A DNA stretch of 64,000 nucleotides from Paenibacillus sonchi. GTDB taxonomy: Bacteria > Bacillota > Bacilli > Paenibacillales > Paenibacillaceae. The notes beneath the pieces were generated by a model. The model ran no database searches and was not told the origin of the DNA. It saw only the letters and a program-made list of their open reading frames with translations. The DNA lies in the NCBI RefSeq assembly GCF_016772475.1, contig NZ_CP068595.1, positions 3,100,001-3,164,000 on the forward strand. The letters run 5' to 3'. Made by a program: the position numbers and the translations under genes. Positions 46,358-54,977 of the stretch are shown here, in pieces; position 1 is the first letter of the stretch, and each line of letters begins with the position of its first letter.

Positions 46358-46780
46358 AACAAAAAACCACCTGCTATGCGGGTGGTGTAGTGATGCTTAT
46401 AGCCAAAAACCACCTGATGCGATCGTTATAATAGGAGTGTTCAAGCTGCTATGTCTAACGAAAGGAGAAGGTGGTTTTTGTGGCACAAGCCAGAGAAGGC
46501 ATGGCACAACCCAAATGGATGTGCAAGTACCCTATCGTATTCACCCCAAAGTATAGAAGAAAGGTGATCTACAATCAATACAAAGAAAGTATCCGAGATA
46601 TCCTAAGCAGCTCTGTGGCTGCAAAGGAGTAGAGATTATCAAAGGGTACCTCATGCCCGATCATATTCATATGCTGGTGAGTATTCCACTGAAAATGAGC
46701 GTCCCGAGTTTTATGGGATATCTGAATGGAAAAAGTGTGCTCATGATCTTCGATAAGCATGCAAACTTGAAGTACAGGTG
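46358..46780 (+). mobile_element. Remnant of an IS200/IS605-family element
   Basis: The left part has a subterminal hairpin (ACCACC-TGCTATGCGG-GTGGT near 46362-46388) and a second inverted pair, AAAAACCACC near 46405 with GGTGGTTTTT at 46470-46479, that would sequester the tnpA ribosome site AAAGGAGAAGG, a known control device in IS200 elements. The transposase is broken and truncated, and no right end is recognisable; homology stops near 46780 at a set of 51-bp repeats. Confidence 0.8.
46480..46780 (+). pseudogene. IS200-type transposase TnpA (Y1_Tnp), frameshifted and truncated
   Basis: The TnpA N-terminus is recognisable (KWMCKYPIVFTPKYRRKVIY) in the frame starting with GTG at 46480 and ends at a TAG at 46630-46632. 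One frame over, the protein continues with VEIIKGYLMPDHIHMLVSIP (the HuH metal/catalytic histidines) and MGYLNGKSVLMIFDKHANLK, then loses homology. The Tyr-containing catalytic C-terminus is missing, so the gene is dead. Confidence 0.9.
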
Positions 46781-46821
46781 GTTATGGTTTGGATCGTCCC
46801 AAGACGAATCTGTACGAAAAC

Positions 46822-46992
46822 AACGGCAGAAATGCCGTTGATGGAGCGCCGCCGGTCAGTTTGCTCCGAAACAACGGCAGAAATGCCGTTATTGAACCGC
46901 TCTAGGTCAGTTTGCTCTAAAGTAACGGCAGAAATGCCGTTATTGAACCGCTCTAGGTCAGTTTGCTCCGAAACAACGGCAGAAATGCCGTT
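46822..46992. repeat. 51-bp direct repeat with an 18-bp palindrome, four copies
   Basis: AACGGCAGAAATGCCGTT occurs at 46822, 46873, 46924 and 46975, exactly 51 bases apart. The spacers between them are near-identical (ATTGAACCGCTCTAGGTCAG and GTTTGCTC-rich). The palindrome arms AACGGCA/TGCCGTT are invariant. The array starts where the IS200 homology ends. Confidence 0.92.
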
Positions 46993-47024
46993 GTTGAAGC
47001 ACTGGCGGTCAAGCGTTCCTCCGC

Positions 47025-47981
47025 TTAATACTGGCGGCTGTAGTCTACGAGATTACGTGAAGGAGTTCCTGATTTCAAATAGGATTTCATATTTTCTGTA
47101 AAAATCTCAACTACCCGGTCGGCATAACGGTCAGTGACCCCCGCACAGTGCGGCGTGATGACGACCTGCTCCATTCCCCACAGCGGATGGTCTCCCGGCA
47201 GCGGCTCCGTCTCAAACACGTCCAGCCCGGCACCAGCCAAATGTCCGCTGTTCAAGGCATCCATCAGAGCTTGGGTATCGGTTGTGGCCCCGCGGCCGAT
47301 ATTGATATAATAGGAGCTCTGCTTACAGGCTGCAAAAATGTCCGCGCCAAACATAAGCCGCGTCTCATCGGTAAGCGGCAGGGTGTTGATCAGGAAATCC
47401 CCCTGGCTCACAGCATCCTGAAGCCGGTCAGTGGTATAGACCTCATCGAAGCCTTCAGCCGGCTTGCCGGAGCGGCTTACACCTATGGTTGTCATCCGGA
47501 AGGCTTTGGCGATTCTGGCCGTTTCGCTGCCGATGGAGCCGGTACCGGCAATGACGGCGGTTTTGCCGGTCAGCTCGCTCTCGCTGCCTTCGGAGTGCCA
47601 CTTGCGGTTCAACTGGTTGCGCACAGCTGTATGCAGATTCCGGGTGAAGAGCAGCATGAAGCCGAAGATTACCGCCGTAATCGGTTCGGCGTGCACACCG
47701 CTGGCGTTGGTTAACAGAATTCCTTTGTTCTCCATGGCTGCCAGAGGAAGCTTCTCCACTCCAGCGGACCAGGTCTGTACCCAGCGCAGCGGAGATTCGG
47801 CGCTCAGCAGCGTATCGCTAATCCCCTTGCCCCAGCCGATGACAATTTCGGCTTCGGCGAGCTGTGCAAGATCAGGCGTCTTGCCGTCACCCAGGGTCAG
47901 TGTATAGCCTGGGGCGGCGTCACGGATTAAGTCCTGCTGCCGGTGTGATAGTTTCTGCAAACAAACGATGGATTTCGTCAA
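47025..47981 (-). CDS. D-2-hydroxyacid dehydrogenase (phosphoglycerate dehydrogenase-like)
   Basis: A 318-residue NAD-dependent dehydrogenase. The Rossmann motif is AGTGSIGSETARIAKAFRM, the catalytic arginine is in NIGRGATTDTQ, a glutamate follows in LDVFETEPLPGDHPLW, and the histidine is in ITPHCAGVTDRYAD. The subgroup resembles glyoxylate/hydroxypyruvate-type enzymes, but the substrate is not set by sequence. The start is TTG with ACGGAGGGAATCCTA on the minus strand. Its 3' end lies 33 bases from the 51-bp repeat array. Confidence 0.92.
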   Translation of the reverse strand: MTKSIVCLQKLSHRQQDLIRDAAPGYTLTLGDGKTPDLAQLAEAEIVIGWGKGISDTLLSAESPLRWVQTWSAGVEKLPLAAMENKGILLTNASGVHAEPITAVIFGFMLLFTRNLHTAVRNQLNRKWHSEGSESELTGKTAVIAGTGSIGSETARIAKAFRMTTIGVSRSGKPAEGFDEVYTTDRLQDAVSQGDFLINTLPLTDETRLMFGADIFAACKQSSYYINIGRGATTDTQALMDALNSGHLAGAGLDVFETEPLPGDHPLWGMEQVVITPHCAGVTDRYADRVVEIFTENMKSYLKSGTPSRNLVDYSRQY

Positions 47982-48070
47982 TAGGATTCCCTCCGTAATA
48001 CTATTTAATAGAGCTGGCTGATTCTGTATAGAATAAGGATAACAAATCTGTCCTGAAAGGTGAAATTGAA

Positions 48071-48676
48071 ATGGAACGTAAGGTGTCTGAAGCCGAAAGG
48101 GAGCGGCTGTTCATTGCGCTAAAGCTTCCTTTTGTGCTGTGTGAAAAATTGGAAAAAGAACGCAGAGTTTTATCGGGTAAACTGAATTTTGCCAAATGGA
48201 CACATTCTGAGGATTATCACATTACCCTGCAATTTCTCGGAGATACCCCGAAACGTTCGATTCCCGGCCTGCTCGAAGCTTTGAAGGAGATTCCCGCAGC
48301 TTGCCCGTCTTTTCAATTGCAGCTTTCGGAGTGGGGGATTTTTGGGCGTCCGGAGTCGCCAAAGGTGCTCTGGGCGGGGATTTCAGGTGAAACGCAAAAG
48401 CTGAAGGATCTTCAAAAGCGTGTGATTTCCGTTACCCGTCCTCTTGGCTTTATACCCGAAACGAGAGAATTTAAACCTCATCTTACCTTGGCCCGCAAAT
48501 ACCGGGATGAGCTGCCTTTCAGTCTGGAAAAACTTGCTCTTTTACGGGCTGAGGAGGCCTTGGAAGAGGAAGAAACTGACATCGCGGACTGGACGGTAGA
48601 CGGTTTTGTGGTGTATGCTACCAGGATGCATGCCATTCCTATGTATGAAATGATCGAAAAATTTACATTTTTCTGA
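48071..48676 (+). CDS. thpR: RNA 2',3'-cyclic phosphodiesterase (LigT/ThpR)
   Basis: A 201-residue 2H phosphoesterase that hydrolyses RNA 2',3'-cyclic phosphate ends. The two HxTx motifs are HITLQFLGDTP and HLTLARKYRDE, with RLFIALKLP at the N-terminus as usual. AAAGGTGAAATTGAA precedes the ATG. It is divergent from the dehydrogenase and followed by the cell-wall hydrolase gene. Confidence 0.93.
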   Translation: MERKVSEAERERLFIALKLPFVLCEKLEKERRVLSGKLNFAKWTHSEDYHITLQFLGDTPKRSIPGLLEALKEIPAACPSFQLQLSEWGIFGRPESPKVLWAGISGETQKLKDLQKRVISVTRPLGFIPETREFKPHLTLARKYRDELPFSLEKLALLRAEEALEEEETDIADWTVDGFVVYATRMHAIPMYEMIEKFTFF

Positions 48677-48758
48677 TAGAAAATCGGCAAGAAAGTTTTC
48701 AAAGCTTCCATTTTCGGTTACATACAATAGGAGTGTGCCGTAAAATAGGAGGTAAATA

Positions 48759-49652
48759 ATGGTAATTTTCAAACAAAACCGCTGTATTGCGCTGCTTGTT
48801 GGCGTTATTCTAGTGTGTTTCTCTGCGATAAGCCTGATGGGCCTTGAAGGTCCTGCCAAGGGCAAAGATACAGTACAAATGAATCCGTTGCAGCCGAACG
48901 CTCACGCATCTGACCGGACAAGCTCCAGTCAAGCCTCGACAGCTTCGCTGAGGACCAAAAGTTCCTCGGGACCCATGCTCTACACCACAGCCGCCTATCT
49001 GGTCCAAACCCAGAAGATCAGGCAAACCGCAGAATGGAGCAGTCTGGATAGACTGAAGCCGCAAGGCGCAGCCGCCAAGACTGATATTCTCCGGCAAAAG
49101 GCAGTTGTGGTGAAGTCAACTCCGCCCGTGGCGCAGCAAGCGGCCAAGACGGCGGCGGCTAAGGGGAGCCAGACCGTAATTACGAGAAAAACGGCAATTC
49201 AGCAACATCCCCCCACACAATTGTTCTTCTCTCGGACAAAGCTATTAAGCCAGGATCAGCGGGATCAAGCGACCTGGACCTACGCGGTATCCGAAGGAGA
49301 CCTGCTACTGCTGCAAAAAATCGTTATGGCAGAAGCAGAAGGCGAACCGTACCAGGGCAAAGTGGCAGTCGCCAACGTTGTTCTGAACCGGCTGCGGTCA
49401 GCCAATTTTCCCGACACCATACATGATGTGATCTATCAGAAGAGTCAATTCAGTCCTGTGGCCAACGGGCGTCTTAAGCGTGTGAAGCCAAACGCAGACT
49501 CGATCAAAGCCGTAACCGCCGCACTCTCCGGAATCAAAGCGGTAACGGACGATACGTATTTCTTCCTGTCGCTGAAGCTTGCCCAGGATCTTACGGTACA
49601 TCACTCCAGACAGTATGCTAAAACGATCGGCAATCATACTTTTTATAAATAA
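48759..49652 (+). CDS. Exported cell-wall hydrolase (SleB-like, Hydrolase_2 domain)
   Basis: A 297-residue protein with an N-terminal signal/anchor (CIALLVGVILVCFSAISLMG), a long low-complexity spacer rich in Ala, Ser, Thr and Lys (about 35-175), and a C-terminal Hydrolase_2 domain. The catalytic-region motif is IVMAEAEGEPYQGKVAVANV followed by VLNRLRS; QFSPVANGRL is typical. Relatives are spore-cortex lytic transglycosylases. No peptidoglycan-binding domain is visible. AATAGGAGGTAAATA precedes the ATG. Role in spores versus vegetative wall is open. Confidence 0.9.
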   Translation: MVIFKQNRCIALLVGVILVCFSAISLMGLEGPAKGKDTVQMNPLQPNAHASDRTSSSQASTASLRTKSSSGPMLYTTAAYLVQTQKIRQTAEWSSLDRLKPQGAAAKTDILRQKAVVVKSTPPVAQQAAKTAAAKGSQTVITRKTAIQQHPPTQLFFSRTKLLSQDQRDQATWTYAVSEGDLLLLQKIVMAEAEGEPYQGKVAVANVVLNRLRSANFPDTIHDVIYQKSQFSPVANGRLKRVKPNADSIKAVTAALSGIKAVTDDTYFFLSLKLAQDLTVHHSRQYAKTIGNHTFYK

Positions 49653-49854
49653 ATGGACTGGCTGCTTCATAAGCCGGCCACCTATATAACGGAAAAACCT
49701 GCGCTTGTGGCAGCATTATACCTGCGCATATCCGCCATCCCGGCGGCCTTGAAGAAACCCTATGGAGGGTTCTGTAGAAGTATCTGTCAAGCGCAGCTTA
49801 ACCTGGCTATGAGGCAGGCGTATAGAAGGAGGCGGAATTAAGCCGCCTGTATTA

Positions 49855-49904
49855 CCAATCAAAAACGGTACCGGCCTGTGATGGCCGGTACCGTTTTTGA
49901 TTGG
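49855..49904. terminator. Bidirectional terminator with 22-bp perfect stem
   Basis: CCAATCAAAAACGGTACCGG (continuing CC) pairs perfectly with its complement around TGTGAT; both sides are T-rich after a GC core. It separates convergent genes. Confidence 0.92.
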
Positions 49905-49926
49905 ACTGCAGAAGTTGTCTCTTCGC

Positions 49927-51138
49927 TTAAGGAGTAATATACACCGCTTCTTCATTCCGCGGCTGGGCTGCGGCAGCTGCGGCTACAGCCGCCAGTGAGC
50001 CGCGAGGCTCCGGAGACATTCCGCCTGGCTTGCCCAGCAGCTGCAGTACGGTGGATGCGCAGTGGCTTGGCTGCTGGCGGTCCGGGGCGATCCGGCGTCT
50101 GCGCAGCTCCTCCAGGCCTGCGTATTCACGCAGCAGCAGTGAGAACCATTTGTCCACCACATCCGAATCCAGCTCTTCAGCCAGCCCCAGTTCTACGAAG
50201 TATTGGCAATTCTTCTCCTCCTGGCCGGGAATGGCGCTGTAAAAAAGCATCGGAATGCCCTTGGCCTGGCCTTCCGTACAAGTCATTCCGCCGGGTTTGG
50301 TAATCAGCAGATCGGAGGCGTCCATCAGCTTGTTAATCTCGCTGGTGTACCCCAGAATCTTTACATTGGGATGATTCAGGAGCGGATTGGCCCGCATTTT
50401 GGCTACGAGCTTTTCGTTGCTGCCCATGCAGAAGACCAGTTGAATATCATCCATCCGCGCAGTGAGCGAGTTCATAACTTCCTTCCCGAACATGAGCCCC
50501 CAGCCGCCGCCCATAATCAGTACTGTGGGGATATCGGCCAGTCCCAGTTCCTTGCGGAGCAGTGTTTTGTTCGAACGCTCCCAGAATTTGGGGTGCAGGG
50601 GAATACCGGTAACCGCTACTTTCTCCGGGGACACGCCGCGTCCGGTGAGAATCGCCTTGACCCGGGAAGTGGACACCAGGTAGCGGTTCGCTTCGTCATT
50701 AATCCAGCTTCCGTGTGCATCATAATCTGTAATCAGCGTATACATAGGCACATCCAGGCCCTGACGTTTCAACCGGGAAATGACCGCAGCTGGAAGAGGG
50801 TGCGTACAAATAATCAGATCGGGCTTAAGCTGCTCAATGACCTGTGAGGCATGTGTATAAAAAATCCGGTGAAGCGCCAGCTTGGTCAACCGGTTCAGAG
50901 ATTTATGATATTGGGTCTTATACATCATGCCGACCAGTTTCGGCTGGCTGCTGACTGTTTTGCGGTAAGCTGAAAGAATCCAGGGAGCGACCGTAGGATT
51001 AAGGAATTTGCCAAGCTCAATCACCCTGCACTGCACATCCGGGCTAAGCCGCTTTAATCCTTCGGCCAGAGCATAGGCTGCCCCTGTATGGCCCGTACCG
51101 AAGCCTTCCGAAAACAGCAGTACTCTTTTCTTTCGCAT
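49927..51138 (-). CDS. Diacylglycerol glucosyltransferase-like (UgtP/MGDG synthase family)
   Basis: A 403-residue GT28-family transferase that adds glucose or galactose to diacylglycerol, giving membrane glycolipids. The N-terminal MGDG_synth domain has SEGFGTGHTGAAYALAEGL and PDLIICTHPLPAAVISRL; the C-terminal donor domain has IMGGGWGLMFGKEV and TKPGGMTCTEGQAKGIPML. The last 25 residues form an unusual Ala-rich tail (GSLAAVAAAAAAQP). AGGTGAACTT precedes the ATG on the minus strand. The acceptor could be another lipid. Confidence 0.88.
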   Translation of the reverse strand: MRKKRVLLFSEGFGTGHTGAAYALAEGLKRLSPDVQCRVIELGKFLNPTVAPWILSAYRKTVSSQPKLVGMMYKTQYHKSLNRLTKLALHRIFYTHASQVIEQLKPDLIICTHPLPAAVISRLKRQGLDVPMYTLITDYDAHGSWINDEANRYLVSTSRVKAILTGRGVSPEKVAVTGIPLHPKFWERSNKTLLRKELGLADIPTVLIMGGGWGLMFGKEVMNSLTARMDDIQLVFCMGSNEKLVAKMRANPLLNHPNVKILGYTSEINKLMDASDLLITKPGGMTCTEGQAKGIPMLFYSAIPGQEEKNCQYFVELGLAEELDSDVVDKWFSLLLREYAGLEELRRRRIAPDRQQPSHCASTVLQLLGKPGGMSPEPRGSLAAVAAAAAAQPRNEEAVYITP

Positions 51139-51330
51139 AAGTTCACCTGCTACTTTCTTTCATGGGTAGGATAAATCTTCTCTTACATTATACTAGGGAA
51201 ATTGCTTCTTTTCTCACATTATACAAATAAGACGTAAATAGAAAGTTAAAACCCTGCAAAAATAAAAAAATAAAGATTGCGCCCAAGTATTGCAAATGCG
51301 GAGACAAAGTGATAAAGTGGGTATTGACCG

Positions 51331-51371
51331 ATTGACCGAAATGGTAAAACAGTCACATTGCGGTGACTGCA
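51331..51371 (+). promoter_or_regulatory. Candidate TetR operator, copy 1 (autoregulatory)
   Basis: ATTGACC-N5-GGTAAAACAGTCA followed by CGGTG-ACTGCA is repeated almost unchanged at 52038-52076, upstream of the exporter gene. A second dyad, CAGTCAC-N6-GTGACTG, is at 51350-51369. The location 29 bases before the TetR start suggests autoregulation. Confidence 0.65.
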
Positions 51372-51399
51372 CAAATTCAGAAAGAGAGGAAGTGCGCAG

Positions 51400-51975
51400 G
51401 TGGCTGTGGTAGATCGAAGGCAGCAGGTACTCCAGGCAGCGACCAAGTCTTTTTCATTATTTGGCTACAAGGCGACTACAATGGACCAGGTCGCTAAGAT
51501 CGCCAATGTCGGCAAAGGAACCATCTACACCTTTTTTACGAACAAGGAACAGTTGTTTGATGAGATTCTCCGTGATGTCATAATGGATATGAAGTTGATC
51601 GCTGAGCGGGAAATCAAGCGGGAACGGTCTTTTTTTGACAATCTGCACCATGTTCTGGATGCCCTGCTGGAATTCCGCAGTGAACATGAGTTGTTCATCA
51701 AGCTGTCCCAGGAAAGCCGTGATTTCGGAACCCCACAGGCTAATGAAGGACTCGACAAGATTGAGAACGTCGTATTGGAATACTTGGAGCGGGAGGTGGA
51801 GCATGCGATAACCCAGGGGGAAGTCAAGCCCTGTGAACCCAAGATTGTATCGCTGGTGATGTTCAGATTGTATATTGTGCTTACAGCTGAACTGAGCAGT
51901 GTACATGTCCCCTTAACGAAGGAGCAGATCAAATCCTATTTTCATCTGTTTCTGGCAGAGGGGCTTGCAGAGTAG
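51400..51975 (+). CDS. TetR family transcriptional regulator
   Basis: A 191-residue regulator. The helix-turn-helix is at about 25-45 (TMDQVAKIANVGKGTIYTFF, then TNKEQLFDEI), followed by an alpha-helical ligand domain. The start is GTG with AGAGAGGAAG nine bases upstream. The exporter-like YhgE gene lies 180 bases downstream on the same strand, and both have the same sequence block in front, so the pair is probably repressor plus target as in Bacillus YhgD/YhgE. Confidence 0.9.
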   Translation: MAVVDRRQQVLQAATKSFSLFGYKATTMDQVAKIANVGKGTIYTFFTNKEQLFDEILRDVIMDMKLIAEREIKRERSFFDNLHHVLDALLEFRSEHELFIKLSQESRDFGTPQANEGLDKIENVVLEYLEREVEHAITQGEVKPCEPKIVSLVMFRLYIVLTAELSSVHVPLTKEQIKSYFHLFLAEGLAE

Positions 51976-52037
51976 CTTCATCACTTGTGAAACGGGCAGC
52001 TTCAACCGACTCCGGTAGGAGTTTTTATTTGCTCTCA

Positions 52038-52076
52038 ATTGACCAATTGGGTAAAACAGTCATTCGGTGTTACTGC
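52038..52076 (+). promoter_or_regulatory. Candidate TetR operator, copy 2 (before YhgE gene)
   Basis: ATTGACC-AATTG-GGTAAAACAGTCA-TT-CGGTGTTACTGCA aligns with the block before the tetR gene with only small differences. It lies about 80 bases ahead of the exporter start. Confidence 0.65.
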
Positions 52077-52155
52077 AAGTTTTCAAAAGAACCGCATCCT
52101 TAAAACAGTTTATAGCATTTTAAAGAGAGCATATGATCAGAAGGAGAGAACCAGA

Positions 52156-54510
52156 ATGAAATCTTTATCCGTATTTGCCAAGGACCTGGGCGCAGCGCTC
52201 AAGAAACCCAAGGTGCTGATTCCTATGTTTGTCGTCCTGTTCATTCCGGTGCTATACAGCGGATTGTTCCTGAAGGCATTCTGGGACCCGTACGGCAAAA
52301 TGAATGAGCTGCCTGTCGCAGTAGTCAATGAAGATAAAGGTGCCGACTATGAAGGCACGAAGCTTGCAGCAGGGAATGACCTGGTGACAGAGCTGAAGAA
52401 GACCGACGGGTTCAAATGGAACTTTGTAACCCGGGCGCAGGCTGAGTCCGGTTTGAAGGATAACACCTACTATATGGCTATTGTGGTTCCGGAAGATTTC
52501 TCCGAGAGTGCCACCACCCTGCTGGAAGCAGATCCGAAGCCAGCCAAAATTATTTATGAGCCAAATGAAGGCTACAACTTCCTGGCCGGTCAAATCGGCG
52601 GTACGGCTGTAAAAGATATCAAGACTAAAGTATCCGCCAAAATTACCGAAGCTTATACCACTTCTGTTTTTGACAAAATCAAAGATATCGGAAGCGGCCT
52701 TGGCGAAGCGGGAGACGGTGCCACCAAGATTGCGGACGGTGCCTCCAAGCTGGATGACGGTGCGCTCAAGCTGAAAGATAATCTGGTTGTGCTGACCGAA
52801 GGTACCGGCAAGCTGCTGGATGGTGCAGCCCCGCTGACAAAGGGTGTAGCGGATCTGAACACCGGTGCTGCTGCATTACATACAGGCAGCAGCACGCTTG
52901 CGGGCGGACTTCAGCAGCTGTCCGCAGCGCATAAGCAGCTCCAGGACGGCGTATCCCAGACGGCAGCAGGCAGCAAACAGCTGAACGCCGGATTACAGAA
53001 GACGGCAGCCGGAGCAGCCGCGCTGCAAGCAGGCACGAAGTCTGCGGTGGATGGAACGGCTAAGCTTCAAGCCGGTACCCAGTCTGTTGTCGACGGCAGT
53101 GCGAAGCTTGCCGCAGGACTTACCTCTTCCGTGGACGGCAGCGCGAAGCTGGCTGCCGGACTTCAGGCTTCGAAGGATGGCAGCGCGAAGACCAGCGCAG
53201 GCGCTAAAGCGGTAGCGGATGGCCTGCAGCAGCTGGCCAAATCAAATCCGCAGCTGGCGGCAAGCCCGGATGTGCAGAAGCTGCTGGCGGCAAGCGCCGC
53301 GGTTGCCCAAGGTACCGCACAGCTGGATCAGAGCCAGCAGCAGCTCCTTGAGGGCGCAACTGCGCTGCACAGCGGCCAGGAGCAGCTGGTGCAAGGGGCA
53401 AACCAACTGCACGCCGGTTCGCAGCAGCTGGATGCCGGTGTGACCCAGCTGCATGACGGAGCGCAGCAACTGAATGCCGGCAGCACACAGCTGCTGGATG
53501 GACAAAAGCAGCTCCTGGCCGGAGCCGGAGCGCTGGAAACCGGCGGCAGCAAGCTGGCCGCAGGCATGAAGCAGTTCGGCGCGAAGCTGAACGAAGCTGC
53601 AGCAGGCGGCGCCAAGCTGGCTGCCGGCAGCAAAACGCTTGAAGCCGGAACAACGAAGCTGCTGGCCGGAGCCGGACAGCTGAGCAGCGGCCTCAGCTCT
53701 GTAGCAGACGGCTCGAAGAAGCTCAGCGATGGAGCCGGACAGCTTAAGGATGGACTGGATGACCTGAAGAGCGGCTCCGGCGAGCTGGCAACGAAGCTCG
53801 GCGATGCCGCTGCGCAGACCAGCTCAGTGAACTCAAGCGATGCGCTTGTATCCATGTTCGCCCAGCCGGTACAGATTGAAGAGCAAAAAGTGAGTGCGGT
53901 GCCGAACTACGGCACAGGCTTTGCCCCGTACTTCCTGTCTCTAGGTTTGTTCGTTGGCGCATTGATCTGCACTCTGGTCATTCCGATGCGCGACTCTGAG
54001 GTTATCGGCGCCAGCCGGTTCAACCGCTTCATCAGCCGCACGCTTACCTTCTCGATGATGAGTGTGCTCCAGTCCTTGATGGCTGCCATTATTGTTCTGT
54101 ATGGACTGGGCCTGAATGTACAGAATGTTCCGCTGTTCTTTGCCTTTACCTTCATTACAAGCATCGCCTTTATGTGGATGATCCAGGCCATTGTTACCTG
54201 GATGGATCAGCCTGGACGGTTCGTTGTTATTGTTATACTGATCTTCCAGTTGACCACAAGCGCAGGAACCTTCCCGCTTGAGCTGATTCCGTCCTGGATG
54301 AAATTCTTCAACCCGCTGCTGCCTATGACCTACAGTGTCAAAGGCTTCAAGGCTGTAATTTCCACCGGCGATTTCAGCGCAATGTGGAGCGACGCCGGCC
54401 TGCTGGCCATTTACGGAGTCGTATTCCTGGCCTTTACCTTCACCTACTTCATAACCCGTGACCGGGATAGTGAAGTCGCCGTGAAGAATGAACAAGTATT
54501 GACTGTATAA
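52156..54510 (+). CDS. YhgE/Pip family membrane protein (ABC-2-like)
   Basis: A 784-residue membrane protein. The N-terminal YhgE/Pip region includes one helix (VLIPMFVVLFIPVLYSGLFL) and LPVAVVNEDKGADYEGTKLA. A central region of about 360 residues consists of short imperfect repeats with Gly, Leu, Ala and Asp at fixed spacing (LxxGxxxLxxG), a long extracytoplasmic rod. The C-terminal ABC-2-like domain has about five helices. The ATG at 52156 has GAAGGAGAGAACCAG; an upstream TTG frame would overlap the operator. Relatives act in export, phage infection or WXG100-type secretion. Confidence 0.9.
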   Translation: MKSLSVFAKDLGAALKKPKVLIPMFVVLFIPVLYSGLFLKAFWDPYGKMNELPVAVVNEDKGADYEGTKLAAGNDLVTELKKTDGFKWNFVTRAQAESGLKDNTYYMAIVVPEDFSESATTLLEADPKPAKIIYEPNEGYNFLAGQIGGTAVKDIKTKVSAKITEAYTTSVFDKIKDIGSGLGEAGDGATKIADGASKLDDGALKLKDNLVVLTEGTGKLLDGAAPLTKGVADLNTGAAALHTGSSTLAGGLQQLSAAHKQLQDGVSQTAAGSKQLNAGLQKTAAGAAALQAGTKSAVDGTAKLQAGTQSVVDGSAKLAAGLTSSVDGSAKLAAGLQASKDGSAKTSAGAKAVADGLQQLAKSNPQLAASPDVQKLLAASAAVAQGTAQLDQSQQQLLEGATALHSGQEQLVQGANQLHAGSQQLDAGVTQLHDGAQQLNAGSTQLLDGQKQLLAGAGALETGGSKLAAGMKQFGAKLNEAAAGGAKLAAGSKTLEAGTTKLLAGAGQLSSGLSSVADGSKKLSDGAGQLKDGLDDLKSGSGELATKLGDAAAQTSSVNSSDALVSMFAQPVQIEEQKVSAVPNYGTGFAPYFLSLGLFVGALICTLVIPMRDSEVIGASRFNRFISRTLTFSMMSVLQSLMAAIIVLYGLGLNVQNVPLFFAFTFITSIAFMWMIQAIVTWMDQPGRFVVIVILIFQLTTSAGTFPLELIPSWMKFFNPLLPMTYSVKGFKAVISTGDFSAMWSDAGLLAIYGVVFLAFTFTYFITRDRDSEVAVKNEQVLTV

Positions 54511-54528
54511 CAGCAAGCTGTTTACAGG

Positions 54529-54568
54529 AAAAACAAACTACAGAAAAACAAACTACAGAAAAACAAAC
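54529..54568. repeat. 15-bp tandem repeat, 2.7 copies
   Basis: AAAAACAAACTACAG repeats twice and then partly, directly before the terminator of the YhgE gene. Confidence 0.85.
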
Positions 54569-54602
54569 AAGAGCGCTCCATTCCGGGGCGCTCTTTTGTT
54601 CA
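54568..54602 (+). terminator. Terminator after the YhgE gene
   Basis: The stem AAGAGCGC-TCC / GGGGCGCTCTT is followed by TTGTT; A-rich text lies upstream. Confidence 0.85.
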
Positions 54603-54663
54603 AAGAATTTATATGTTTTGGGGAAACTGCCTTCCCCCTTTAACTGTAATACAGTGTGAAAAA

Positions 54664-54932
54664 ATGTGGATATCTTGGAAGCCTCACAGGAATATACGCG
54701 ATGCAGGAGGATAGGGCTCCATCCGCGGACTGATGCGGACAGAGGAGCCCTTATTTTGCTAAAAATCTTACTTTATCTACAGTTACGGACTCAGGAGCCG
54801 TTATATCGTTCGATCGAGCCTGGAATCAAGGGGAGAGGGACAAATAAAGGCATCTGAGTCCGTAGTCCTGCGGAATAGCCGAATCTTCTATCCATAACGG
54901 CTCTCCTGTCCGTAACGGCTGCGGATCAATCG
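54664..54932. repeat. Dispersed repeat family X, copy 2
   Basis: See copy 1 at 39706-39975. The shared core includes GCAGGAGGATAGGGCTCC, GCGGACAGAGG, ACGGACTCAGGAG, GAGCCTGGAAT and GGCTCTCCTGTCCG. Confidence 0.85.
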
Positions 54933-54977
54933 CAAAGGAATAGGGCGATCCATCTTTACCGGCTTCTTCGCAGGTAC

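Larger units (their letters stand above)
45329..46479. other. Repeat-rich intergenic region
   Basis: About 1150 bases without a convincing gene. It holds a terminator, a 17-bp tandem repeat, a patch with GTGCAATAGAATTCTTATTGTTC-like text of the kind that recurs in Paenibacillus spacers (recollection, not checked), one copy of the CTTTTTCCACTT repeat, and the left end of an IS200-type element. A 69-codon frame at 45983-46192 crosses these repeats and is not credible as a gene. Confidence 0.65.

Noticed and set aside
45615..46992. Possible CRISPR arrays in the 17-bp and 51-bp repeats
   Set aside because: Spacers are not unique: the 17-bp array has no spacers and the 51-bp array has near-identical sequence between palindromes. 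No cas gene is near.
46778..47101. 107-codon frame with 17-residue repeats
   Set aside because: The repeats are a by-product of the 51-bp DNA period; it has no ribosome site and runs into the antisense of the dehydrogenase gene.
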